DNA from: Malurus cyaneus samueli
Taxonomy: Eukaryota; Chordata; Aves; Passeriformes; Maluridae
Length of the DNA stretch: 64,000 nucleotides
Direction of reading: 5' to 3'
Assembly: GCA_009741485.1 (NCBI GenBank)
Contig: CM019215.1
Location: forward strand, 76,820,512-76,884,511
The position numbers and the translations under genes are program-made. Positions 48,266-61,410 of this stretch are shown here, in pieces (within the stretch, counting starts at the first letter, position 1; every line of letters begins with the position of its first letter). A model generated the notes under the pieces. It did no database searches, was not told the origin of the DNA, and saw only the letters and a program-made list of their open reading frames with translations.

Positions 48266-49696
48266 TAATTCAGTATATGACAGTACAGGACAGCAACTGA
48301 AAACTGCAAGACTCTCTTTCCTCTCATGTTGCTGGATTTCTTTTTACACTTCCTTGATTCTCTGTTTGTGAGTGGGATAAGGAAAAAACTGCATCTTGTC
48401 TTTTATGAGATCTCATAATAGAAGTGATTCTTCTGTACTATGAATGAAAGTGAAAAGGTTTCCAGCAAGTTGGCAAGGAATATTTTTTACAAATTTAAGA
48501 CTGTCACTGTTCCTTTGGAAGCAAAGAGTGTTACAATTGCTAAGTGAGAGACACTATCTGATTTACTAACCACCACTTTAGGCTTTGTAATCTATAGTTT
48601 GCACTGTTGGTCTATGCAATGGACTTTCACAGCTTGTTCTGTTTCTTTGTGCAGCAGAGGTTCATATAAATAAGCCAAACTTTTTTTCCCAAGGTCAAGT
48701 AACCTTCACGCACTGTTAGAAAATACGTTTTCCTGCAGTGATGCAGTGTCACAAGTCTGCTGCTTTTGTTTAAAGTCCCAGTTTGTAGTAACAGCAGTAT
48801 ATGGGGTAACTTTTAAAGGGAATGTCTGTAAATTCCCAGGCTCTAATGACCTAACTACAACCTGCAGTGTCTCATGCTCAGTTGCTTCCAGATCGCACTG
48901 CACTGATGATAGATCTGTAATCAATCTCCTGTCTTTCCTTCATGAATATCTAAAGTGTTATAGAGAGTGGCCTCTATAATTTCTGAAAAATCTCACACCC
49001 TGAAAGGTCTTTCCAGCAAGCTACTAGTAGAAAGATCAATAACAGTCAATTTCAGCAATCATCAATATCCCTTTTTAAAATTACATTTCTACACATTCTC
49101 ATGATCATGGCTGAAATGCCTTTCTCATTTTGAAAATATTTCTTTTCAGCTTTTGTTCACATTCTAACTACCAAATCAAAGGCTACTCTTTGATGCTGTT
49201 ACTGCAAAATACCAGGCAAAGTATGTGCACCAATATCCTTCTACGAAGAATCAGACAAATCTGGATGTTTGCATCCTATAAAAATACTGCAGGGCTTCAC
49301 CTCTGTAACAGAAACTCATTCAGTTCTCAAAATACTGAAAGCTACATTTTATGTATCTTCTAGAATAAATTTTTAAAAAAGAGGCATGTGGGTGTGGATT
49401 TCCCCTGAATTTGCCAAACCACAGATATGTTGTACCCATACACTGCTAAAGCATGTATTTTTGAGATGGACTTAAATATCTTCAGATACATTTGTTTTAT
49501 TTACTTATTTCCTTATTACATTTTCCTCTAGTCTCGCTGGATATTATTTTCTTATTTGCTGTCATGCCTATTTCTCATTTTTGTGTTTCTTATTATCAAA
49601 ATTTTTAACCCTTTCATTGCTGCTCAGAATCTTGGGTCATCCTCTTTCATTTCTTCCCCTCAGATGAAACGTTCAATATGTTCTAAATTATATCAC
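48266..49696. other. AT-rich sequence without recognised features
   Basis: The duplication ends near its left edge. I see no TE, RNA gene or exon. Confidence 0.5.
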
Positions 49697-49830
49697 ACAT
49701 CCATGGAAGTGTGCAAGGTCAGATTGGATGGGACTCTGAGCAACCCAACCTACCTAATGGAAGGTGTCCTTGCCTATGGCAGGATGATCTTTCAGGTCCC
49801 TTCTAACCCAAGACATTCTATTATTCCATG

Positions 49831-49831
<1 letters not shown>
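49697..49831 (+). mobile_element. CR1 LINE extreme 3' end, plus orientation
   Basis: Contains CAAGGTCAGATTGGATGGG, GGAAGGTGTCCTTGCC and CAGGTCCCTTCTAACCCA, and ends ATTCTATTATTCCATGA, the CR1 3' terminal repeat. Only about 135 bp remain. Confidence 0.9.

Positions 49832-49834
<3 letters not shown>

Positions 49835-49876
<42 letters not shown>
49835..49876. repeat. A42 homopolymer next to the CR1 3' end
   Basis: Forty-two consecutive A begin a few bases after the CR1 terminal repeat. CR1 elements normally end in short repeats and not in poly-A. Confidence 0.95.
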
Positions 49877-49880
<4 letters not shown>

Positions 49881-52800
49881 TTTTCCAGAAGATATACTAG
49901 ATGCCAAAGGCAACCCAAAAAAGTAATCAGAAATTACTTTTTTGTTTTCATAAAAGCATTGAAAAAGCTCCCAGAATTTCTTTCCAAACAAGGCAAGATC
50001 CTCCTTATTATATTTTCTTTAATATTTGTCTCTAAACAGAAAGAATTCAATCACAATTTTATTTTGGAGATACAAGTAATTTGGCCATTGGATTTTTTTG
50101 CTCGGGTTTATGCTTACCATATATCCTCTGTTCATATTATTAAAAAAAAAAAAAAATCAATCAATTGTGAAATTTCAATTTTCCCAAGGAAACAGGGAAC
50201 CTTTTAGTTACATGAGTTTTAGGTACAGTTGGAATCTTTCTCTGACTCTGAACTACAAAGTAACTGACATCTCCTGAAATATAATAAGAACAGTCTCTTG
50301 ACAAGCCCAGGTATTTTACAAAGACAATATTACAAGTTGTCACTCTTTCTCCACTCTATTAACCTACACATGTAGTTCAAATACTTAAAAAATATGTGCA
50401 AAATTGCCACTATATATGATGAATTTTACCTTATTACTCCCTTGTCACCTGTTTGATAACTATTTCATTGTTTCTGCAGTAGAAGTGCCCAGACTGAAAT
50501 TACGAGAGCTTTTCCTATGTAGATAATCTATTTCTTTTTAGCTGTAATATTCATCATGAGTTGCAGCGCACCAAAACTTGTATCTTGTCAAGGAATTCCC
50601 CTTTTTCCAGACTCTAAGCACCACTAACATTTGCAAAGCAGCAAGCTATTACAGTGCTTACTTTGTTTTCCAGACAGACTTGCATTTACTCCTGTCTATA
50701 GACTAAATGCTAAGGGTTTATTATTTCCAATTCTGAACTGAGTGCATAATTCTGCCTCATGTACCTTGTCTCGGCTTGTTGGTAATGTCCTGAATTCTGT
50801 TTGCTGGTTTCTGGCATAGAATTTCCACCTTTTTGAAAATATATAACAAATCTCATGGCCAGGTGCATATAGCCAGACAATATGCAGAGCAGCCTGTAGG
50901 AATAATCAAGGAACAAGTGACAGGAATGTTCTGAAATTCAAGCAGAGCATTCTGGCACATATCTTTAGTAAGTTTAGATAGCATCTCAAAGAGCCTGGCT
51001 AATTTTTTTGTATCTATCTCTTTCATACAGTTACAGTTTCATTGAAACTGGCATTATTCCGTCCCAGCCTCTTCGGCCTTGAATTCACATATTTAAGAAC
51101 AGAACAAAACATTACATTTTTCCACTTCTGCAGTAGATCTGGTCACACTAGACTGATTCAAGGACACGCTAAAGCAATTTCAGGTAAGAACGTTTTTCTG
51201 CCTCAGAAAAGTTCAGGCTATTACTGGTTTTAGCTATCTTCAGTGTATGGAAATGAAACAATAACACAAATTCAAATAATTGACCATAAGCAGTTTCTAC
51301 TTTTCATTCTATTTTAAATTTCTATCTAAAGTTACCAGTCCAAAGTAAGATGCAAATGGAGCAGAACAGATTTCCACATGTTCATGTTTTATCTCACTTG
51401 TCTGTAACTGGAATCTACTTTGTGGGTTTTGAGCAGTTCAGTATCATAACATGGCATCTCTGTCAAACACTTTTTCTGTCATAATATCATGCATATTGAA
51501 AAGTGACCTAGTTTTGTACCAGTCCCTAAAGTCACAGATCATAAATCAAATGATACATGACTAAATAGACTATGCCTGAAAATGTTTGTGAATACACATT
51601 GATAGGAAGGCGACATGAAAACAAAAAGCTTCAGCTCTGGATTTAATCATACATGAATTCAATGAGAAGATTCAAGTTTCAATTTGAGGTACACATTTTC
51701 TTTGATATACACTACTAAATTATACAATCAATTATTCGTTCAGCATTTTTTTTTCATGTTTTCCAATGTTTACTCCATCATTCAAATTAGATTCAGCTGC
51801 AAAATTCCTCATACACAAACCTTTATATGGTTTGGGAAGCCACATAGCATTTTATGCTTATATTCAAGGAAACAATTCCTAATCTTTTACTTGACGAGAC
51901 TACAAACTTCACAAGACAAAAAAAAAATCAGGTTGACATGTCCTTCATATGATGGATATACAGCTGATGTATCTGCTTACGTGACTGGATGCCCAAAAAC
52001 TGGACAAAATGACCCAAGGTAATTAAATCTGCTCAATGCCACTTGTCAAGCAAATCTGAATCTGCCTGATGAGAGATGTGCTGCTGCCATGGGAGAGGCA
52101 GGAGGTAAAAGAAGAGGCAGAAGAAAAAGCCATAAGGAACAGAACACCATGGCAATGCAGTCAACACTGCTCATGGTTAAAGGGTCGATGAGTAAAGAGG
52201 TCTGCAGACAGCATCTTTGCTGGACATGTCTGTCCATACAGGGGGTATTATTGCTTTCTCTTATAGCCTTAATAAATATGTAGGTCTTCCCATTGTGTAC
52301 GATAATATAGAGAAATTCTAGCAAGAAAATGCAATGAGCATAAGGCACAAACAGCTCAGAATCCATTAGCTGAAAAAATAAATATTGTGTTACAATTTAC
52401 ATTTTGTAGAGCGTGTAAAGGGTAATGACCTTAAATATACATGTGGATATGAGTGCTAATGTCAGAAGTTGCTCAGAAGTTGTCTATAGGTTTTTCTGCA
52501 GATAATTAGTTAAAATTTTAAAGGTAAAATAATTTTTAAGAGAAACAATTGGGACTGTAAGCTTTAACTGTGCCCACACAAAAAGACAGGTTTGCAAACA
52601 ACCAGGATAAAAGCAGCTCAGTTTTTACTATTACCTCTCATGCCCAGAAAATATAATAAAAGTTGTTCTAACAGGTACTCTCTTCTAAAAGCAACATTAA
52701 ACAAAAGTGTAAATTCATGCACAGCATGGTTGTCCTATTAAGACACTAAAGATAAAACTCTGGCTGATATCAACTCACAGTAGGTAGCTAATTTCTAGTT

Positions 52801-55800
52801 AATTAGGTATGCAGCAACTAGCTAACAGTATGTAAAACTCTTACCCTCTTTGAACTGCACACCTCCTTAAGACCCAAATTTTCCTCCAAAGTGAATACAA
52901 CAAAAAAAGAGAAATTGAAAAGGGATGAGAAGGACAGAAACAGAGCTTGTTAAATTTCATCGAAAAATGAGCAGCACTTCATTCAGTCTCCATTGCATTT
53001 CCAGAGCTTTTAACCAGACTTCATAGTACTATGCATCTCCAACTTTCTATACTTTAGACCCTTTGTGATGGAAACTGAGCTCAGATTAAAAAATCAAAAA
53101 GAAATTATTTAAATATTTATTTTAAATGTTTGCAAATTTGTATTTATATTACAAGTTTTCATTAAAACAGCAGTGCAATTAAAATCATCACCTTGCAGGA
53201 TGCTTTTCTTAGTCAGCTCGAATTGCCAGAATCACGTCTTATTTCACTTTTCTCAGAAAAGAGTAATAGTAGGGAATAGTGATGTTCTCTAAACACACTC
53301 TTGGCAGAGAAATTAAACAGACCATAGAAAATTACCAAAGAATGAGACTGAATTTTTTAGCGAATAAGAAGGGACTCACAATCTACACACAATTTGTTTC
53401 ACCTCTTCCACAAGAAGGTTCCAAAATTCACTTTCAGCCCTTCAAGTATAGTATGTTTTCATCAACTTCACTGCATTTTTGGAGGGCAGAACATTGAGGG
53501 CACATTCAGAGGACTACAGAAATGCTGGATCTGCTGCACTCTAACGGTTCTGCTTCATATATATGGTACGCCTTATTTTGCAACACTTTCTAGTTCACCA
53601 TAACCACAGTCTAAACTTTATTTTGAAGATAGTGCATATATTTAATTGTGTGTGCAAATAGGACATATGTATCCCTACATTATAGAAATAGTTTGAGAAT
53701 AATGAAAGCCAAGTGCACCTTAACATATGTCGCCTAATGGTCAGCTTCACTCAGGTGGCACCTCTAACTTCAAAAGAAGTAGAGAAAATGTCCTGATAGA
53801 GTTGAATTTTTGACAGCAGTGGCTTTAATTAGGCCTCACTTTGGTTCATGTCATCACTGCTGCTCTTTCTGGCTGTACACAGCTCTCTCAGAAGAACTAC
53901 AGAGAACTGTCTAGCCAGTCTTAAAACTGAAAGTCAACTGTCATTCATTCTTCCCAGAGCCATGGATCTCTGGGTTGCATCTGACACAAATTTCTGTATC
54001 CAGGCTGTCATTATTGATATGAATAGTGCTGATAACTTTTCCTTTCATAAGAAAATGCTGCCCTAGTGGAACACCCACTCTTCAACATATAAATGAAACT
54101 TCTGAGAAAGAGCAAAGAACCTTTATTAGAGACAGAAAACATGCAGAATAGTTCATGCAGCACTAACAAATGGGGTAAAATGGAAATTAGTATTAAGTAT
54201 TCAAATTAATCCCCTTAACATCAATAAAAATTATTTCAACTCATCAGACTGCTCATTCCCCTTCAATTTTTACATATTACAACAATCTCTTACCGAAAAA
54301 GTAAAGCACAGAAGCATTTTGGTAGTTTCTGACTTTTTCTTCTCCATGCTATCGATTTTTTACAGCTGATTTTCTCTGTATATTTTTGTATCAAACAAGT
54401 CTCAGTCCCCTCTGTAATTGTATGTTTCATAGCTATTGTTAACTTGATATTTTCGCGATATTTTAACTTTTAAGTTTAATTTTATTGTGTGCATTAAGTA
54501 GCCCAACACCACTATCTAAGGATCATTAGTTGCCAATGCTCAGGAAGCTGGGATTTATTTATTTTTTTCTGTTACAGAATGTATCATTCAATTCCCTACC
54601 TTCCTTCCCTTGTTACAAAGCTTTGTTCATGAAACAGACTTTGCCTTCAACGAGAGGTTTGTGTTACTTTTTCTGTTGCTTCATTACAAAACAAAATAAA
54701 AGCCTTCTGTGTTAAACCTCTGACATCTAAATGAATCAAAAAGTAAAACCACAAAACAGCAAAAAAATTTCCTAGGGATTAAATTTGTGCTCTTGTATTA
54801 TGCAATCATTTGACTGCATGAATGCTGAAACAGATTAATTTGAAATCCTGCTTGAGTATTTGGAGTTGAAAACAGAGCCATAAGTCATTGAAAATTTAAT
54901 TTCCCTTAGATTTACAGTGAAAGCTCAGCTTTGATCTATGGCATCTATGTCCCAAGAAACTGGCCATTCTTAACATTATCACTCTTCAGACACATACTTC
55001 CATCACTGAAATGTAAGGTGTAAGTGATATTTGGAACACTGGTAGAGGACTATAGCAATGAATTAACAAACTGAAAGTGACAGAGAAAGCTTTGTAGAAT
55101 GGAGTTATGATGAATAGACATCTATCAGCATTGCTCTGATTCAGCAATGTGCTTCTGTTCCAGCCCTAAGTTCAAGCATGGGAACAGTCCCAGGGACCTG
55201 AGCCAGCCCCAGCCCTGGCACAGAGGAGTGCCCTGAAGGTGCAGGATGATGCTCTGAAAGCACGAGCCTGCCACAGCTCTGCTCCCATCAGGAGCAGTCA
55301 GACTCACACAATGGCAGGAGCAGCAGCTGATGACAAAGGCACAGCAGGCCTGTAGAATTGGGGATTTTAGAGAGGTCATGGCCAAGTTTCCTGATGCTTT
55401 CAAACCCACAGAGACCTTGGAAACATCCTGCGGAGCCATATGACCACCCTCATACTCAAATCTTGCTGGGTTTTGTTTCTTAGTTTGATTGCTATTGTTG
55501 CTATTGTTCTTCTTACTGTTTTAACATTTTTATACATCTTAACTTCAGAAAGACACAGGTACATTCATGAGTCCATCAGGATCGTATCTAACAGATCTGC
55601 TGCTCATCTCAGAATTGCTCATATATTAGATTCTACTAAAACTATGAAATCTCCCTGTCCTAAAAAAAGTCACCAGACTGACCAGAGTTATAAAACAGAA
55701 AACAAAGAAACAAATGTTTTATGCAGCAATATCCAATTCTGAGGTGTTTAAAACAAGGATCCTGTATTTTACATATAAAAAATTGGGAAAGTTACAGCAA

Positions 55801-56571
55801 AATAAGGAATCAGAGTAATCCTCAGATATGACTGAAGTATGGGATATTGTACTATAAAATTGAAAAAAGAGTAAAAGAAAGGAGGAAGGGAAATAATAAA
55901 GACTTCTCCCAGAAGAAACTGCTTGAAGCTCCCAGCAAAATGAGGAATGCCCTTTTGTGTCATGCTTGGAAAAATGAGATTTATGAAGTAGGACTGCCCT
56001 AACTACAAGATTGGTTTTGAATGTGGAACTTTTGTGGCCTCCATTCCAAAGGGTGTCACTCCACTTATCGGTTAAAGCACCTGTTTCAGGCAAATTCCAG
56101 CTATCCTCTTCAACTAAGGCCTGACGTAAGACTGTGAGAAAATGTCATATCTTTCTCAAAACAAACACATAAAGCCTTCATCAAAATGACTAGACTTCCA
56201 CTGCTTCCAACCCAACATTATTCTAGAGCAAAGAAGCCTGCTTTAATTTACTTTCCTTTTCAAAGATCTGGGCTCCATCCCTCCCTCATATAGGTAAGAC
56301 CATAACTCACTATACCGTTAGAAGACTCCCAACTTCTCATACAGAAAAAAAAAAAAAAATTGCTTCGCTAATCTAGAATCATCAAAAAATATATGCTTCA
56401 AGCATTATATGGTCTTTCTTCCCTCCTTTCTGCTTCTCTTCCATAGATTGCACTATGATATCAGAAATGCTTGTTAGGCTTCAGCCTTGATGAGCAGCAC
56501 CTGGGCTTAGGTCCTCTTGAGCTTGCCAAAATTTAAAAAAATAGTTCTCCAGGAATTAGTGCTGCCTCATG
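49877..56571. other. AT-rich sequence without recognised genes
   Basis: I see no CR1, LTR, tRNA or exon. A GC-richer island lies at about 55130-55440. Directly after it an open frame at 55440-55742 encodes a hydrophobic N-terminal segment and a basic tail, but nothing recognisable. An A15 tract lies near 56345. Confidence 0.5.
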
Positions 56572-56692
56572 AGGTTTTTTTTTTGTTTTGTTGTTTTTTG
56601 TTTTTTTTTTTTTTTTTATTTTTTTTTTTAATGAACAGCCTTTAAAACTTGTTTTTTTTTTGTTTTTTCTTTTTTTTTTTTTTTTCCTGAAT
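56572..56692. repeat. T-rich low-complexity tract (about 120 bp)
   Basis: Runs of T broken by single G, A or C, in two blocks at 56574-56630 and 56651-56686. Confidence 0.9.
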
Positions 56693-58290
56693 AACAACCC
56701 AAGTGGAACAATATTTTTGTTATCAAACTTTCAAAGAAATTACTGACCTGAATTGCTTCCAGGATGGAAAAGTACTATGACTAAAGCCAACTCTCTTGCG
56801 ACCCTGTGTGATACCTGAATGTTTATAGGACCCATAAACAGCAGTCCTAAGTGAAACCCAGTGAGCTCTCCAGAACCACAGCAGGCTGAATTCAGAAACA
56901 GCCCCCTCCTCTGAGTGGGGCCTCTCTGATCCAGCAAACTCCCAAGTTTGCAATACATGAAGGATCCCCAAAAATCACAGAGCTTGAACCTTCCACTCCC
57001 CAAGGCTCAACCCTTTGACCACTGAGAATAAGCAAAGGCATCCAACATGACTACTTCACTGAATTCAAGGGGAATTTTTTTCACAGGTACATACCTTGTA
57101 CTTCCTCCTTTAGTTGTGTGTGTATGAGTGTGAACATGCCATAGCAAATGCACCATGAATGGTGCTCTCTTAGATTCTTAAATATATTAGATTCATAAGT
57201 AAGTAAGGCCTATAAGAAAATTACTATTATATTATAGTAAATTCTGCAGAATCTTTGGTTAAATTGTTTAAATTAGGCTACCAGTTAAGTGCTGTAAAGT
57301 TCAAGTGTTCTTAAAACCTCCAGGCCTGAACCATTTGTCAAGTCTAGGGCTAAATTTGGCAAGGGGATCCACTCTCAACATTGTGACTCAATGGGAGAAT
57401 CTCCCTTATTCCTTTTTATCCTTATAATTTCCTATTCTTATCATTTTTCCATCCCAAGCTTCCACATAGATAATTGTTGGTTGATTTTAAATTTTAGTCA
57501 GATTTTTTTCTCTCTGTGCTTTAATAATCTAGTAAGCAGTAGAGTGAACATGGCCAACAAACTCTGCTGCTGTTTCACTTTTGTATTAAACCTGCTTTTG
57601 TTGATATCCTTGAGTGACCTAAAACACTTGCTCGTGACACATCACTTCAAATAAGTCATTAAATCTGTAGAATCAAACAAGACATTTTAAAAAATAGATT
57701 GCAAGGTTTTGCATTTTCTAAGAAACTGAAACAATACAAGAGAATAGCTGATGAGATCTGAAAATGTTTCTCTCCTTGAGGAGCCAGAAAATATCCATGT
57801 AAGTAGAAACTTTCTTGCACTAGTTGCTCCATTTTTCTGATCATCCATATATGTAAGTTAAAGCTAGAATTTAGCCATTTGAACCAAGGAGTCAATTATA
57901 AATCTATGAAATCGCCCGTAACGTTATTGTGAAGATTCTGTTTTATCCCTTTCAAAAATGCATGTTCATTATAACCTCATATGGCTTTGAAATTTGTGTG
58001 AAGATTTCACATTTCCTTTAAAACTTTATAAAACATTCCAGTACATAAAAGTTGTCTTGTCCACCTTTTGCAAGTGGCACATTAAAGAATAAAATTATTG
58101 ACTACCTCATTTATAAATACTCAAGTACCAAAATGCAGGGAGTCCAAATTGTATTACTTAAAAAGAACTGGGTATGACAAATGACATCCTCACAATGAAG
58201 GACCTTTTAGACTAAGGAGAAGAAAGATATATTGGCTTCTAGACTGTGTGCCAAACACAAGCTGAATTATTCTGTTCAGTGGTATTTTTG

Positions 58291-58332
<42 letters not shown>

Positions 58333-60829
58333 GGAACTAAGGGAATAATGCTGAATGAAAAATAACCTTACCATTTAAAAAGCTCATCCTATTATCATCA
58401 GTGAAGCAGCAGGAAATTCAGCTGCTAATGAACACCTCTAACCTTAACCACATCTACAAAAAAATTTGCTTTACCTAAGCACAACTGAGAGGAAAAAGCA
58501 GGCTTACAGAGTAGGGAAAATGACATCTTCAGAAGTATTATAACAAAATGATCTAATTCCACAAAAGAAGTTTGTATGAATATATTCTCTGTACTACCTG
58601 TAAGAAGACTGAAGCTTATCTTCTTTTATGTGAACAGGAGGAATTTATGGATCCGATAACAAAATGGTAATTATAGCATTACTGTAAGATTAAGAAATAA
58701 TAAAATTTCTGTTTAATCTAAGTCATTACATACCATATACTCCAAAGAAAAAAATATTTCTAAACTCCCAAAATTGAAAACTCTCTCTCCTGACTTTCTA
58801 AATTCTTTCTCTCATTTAAAAGTGTAAACAAATTATTAAGCCTGTCACAGGTCTTTACATTGATCTATGCATCCATCTTCATTTTAACTAAACTAACCAT
58901 ATATGTTTTATTCTTTAATTTTTCATATTCTTCAATGACATCTCACATCACTATGGTGTGTAAGAATGACTACAAAACATTCTGTAACTCATCTTGTTAG
59001 CAGCATGTTCTTCTTGTACCAGCACAAATACTCAAATGAGCCAGCACTGAACAGAAATAGAACCCTTATGTTCTACCTCAAAAGAAAATCAATTTACAAT
59101 CTCCCACATGAGCCTCTCTCATTCTGTTTTTGTTTGTCCTTGTTTTCTCCTTATTAAAGGAAAATTGCAAAAGCTACATTTCTGCCACTAGTTTATTTTG
59201 GTCAATTAATGAAGCATGCATATTTGTTTTAAGATATAAGATTAAGGGAAGTTGTTTTACTAAATTATATTAATAGCTGGATAGGAATTCATTTCTCCAG
59301 AATCTACAACACATTCACAGTTTTTCCTGACATAAATTCCTGGAAGACAGCTTTCCACAGTATACAGAAAATGTTTGAGAAGAGAATTAGAATACAAGAA
59401 AAAGACTGTATAATGAAAAGGAAAAACAAAACATTATGCTTGTTTTGGTTTGTTTTGTTTGGGGGTTTTGGTTTTATTTTTGTTTGTTTTGATTTTTTTC
59501 TTGTTCAAGGTTTCTTTTTTTTCAGCATAAGAAAAAGACTTATATGTCTCTTTACAGTCTCACTCAGCTTTAATTCTCTTTTGCCCTCTAATTCCCACAC
59601 AAAACCAGCTCTTCCATTGTCTTTCTTTAATCATAAATGGAAATCTGCAGAGGCTGATCCATTCCATTCCGTGATTCAGGAATACAACAGCAAAGAGATG
59701 GAACTACCTAAAATCAGCGCAGATGCAGGAATTGAGGGAATATGTTGACAGGCCATCAGGCATGTTAAATCAGAGGAAATGCTCCTGAGACATCGCTGAG
59801 ACAGAAGATGGCATGTCCCACATGTGGGGGCTCAGCACCACAGAACACATCTCATTCACAAAGCAAATGAAGTACTTAGTGTCTCTGCTTCATCTTAAGT
59901 AATTAATCTTGGTTTTAATTTTTATGCCTTAATTACTTTGTTAACCTCCTTCTGCTGCTGCAAAAGTCAGGGACTGGCTGACCTTGTAAAACAAACGCTG
60001 TCACTTTATTTTTCCCTGTCACTCTTAGTTCTTGGTAAACCTGAATTGCTTCAAAGATCTCTGAGATCTCTGATCTAAGCTGCAACTAGCTCTGATACAT
60101 TTACAGAAAACACATGTTACAAAAGCTGCAATTTTAGTCTTTTTTTTTTTTTTTTTTTTTTTTTTTCCTTCTAACTAAAATATCCTCCAACGTGGTATTC
60201 ACATACCATCAAATTATGTGGTTTTTTTTTTGTCTTTCCTCTGGCAGAACACATTCTAAACTGCTATAGAAAAGTAACTGCTTTATTTTTGGATCATGCA
60301 CTATGGAAGTAATTATTTACCATGTTTCAAATACATATTATTTGCCTCTTACTGCACAGAGGTTTTAATTTCAGTTTTTTAAATTAATATTGACAGTGAC
60401 CTCCTCAAGTGACCTCAAGCACTCTACAGAACAGAGCTCTGCTTTGCAGCTTCCACTTCTACTCAAATGCATTATTGCTTCCATTAATTTATGGGAGTCG
60501 ATGCCTTTGTAGATTAATGTAAAACAACAAAAAAAAAAACAAACTCCAAACTCTGTTCTTCACATTAATTAAGAACTCAAAATCCCAAGCCTTTCAAAAG
60601 TGTCTGTATGGCTCTGGTGTATAACAGATTATATTGTTTCAAGTTACAAGCTGGGCTAAGTTAAAAGAAGCAGGCAAGTGAATAAGTATCTCTTCAATGT
60701 GAAACTTTCTAATCAGAAACCTGTGAAAAGCCTTCCTCCCTCATCAGCAAATTCAGAGCACATTCCAAAGTATAGTAATTGTCAAAGCATAAAACCTATT
60801 GCTAAAGGGTAAAAGCTATGTGAAAGTAC
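56693..60829. other. AT-rich sequence without recognised genes
   Basis: Contains T31 at 58296-58326, a GTTTT-type tract at 59440-59525 and T26 near 60141-60166. The open frame at 59371-59748 runs through the GTTTT tract and has no known domain. Confidence 0.5.
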
Positions 60830-61410
60830 CTGCCCTGGTTGCAGAGGTGGTGGAAGAAAAGGTGAACACACCCTAGAAATCATGCCATTTTGCATCCCTC
60901 TCTCCATGGGAAGGTTATCAGCATCAGCCCAACAGACCCCATCCTCTGCTGCTTCCATCCATCCCCTCCTGTTCCTCCAGGACATGGCTTTGGGATGTGG
61001 CATTGGGAAGCAGCGAGCGCGGCTGAGCCCGGTAGAGCCAACGCAGTGTGGAGGCACAACTTCAGTGGAGCCCAAATCCCAGGGCAGCAGAGTGGTGGCA
61101 AAGCATGACACAGAGGATTCAGGTTCCAGGGGCTTGGCCATCATTGTTTTCCATTGTTTTGGGCTTGGGGACACGGACAGCCAGTGGTGAACACCTTTTT
61201 TTGTGGGTAAAGCACCTCTCTATTTGTATACCTTTGTTAATGCTATTGCTGCTTTTACTGCGCTTTTCTCATTCCATCGCTTTTTGTTTTCAGTAAATTG
61301 TTATCTCAACCATAGTCTCTGCCTTTGTCCCCTCAAACTGAAAGAGCAAGGTGAAGGGGAGAGGCTTATTTGTAATTTGATTGCAAACCACCACAGTGCC
61401 ACTGAAGTGA
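60830..61410 (-). mobile_element. Possible old LTR, minus orientation
   Basis: The left half is clearly GC-richer than its surroundings. The right half (GCTTTTTGTTTTCAGTAAA, TGTTATCTCAACCATAG and GGGGAGAGGCTTATTTG up to AACCACCACA) has the order seen at the inverted 5' end of avian ERVL LTRs. No target duplication or exact termini were found. It could instead be unrelated unique sequence. Confidence 0.35.

Noticed and set aside
59371..59748. 125-codon frame
   Set aside because: Its length comes from the GTTTT-type tract (Phe/Leu/Gly-rich); the remainder has no recognisable motif.
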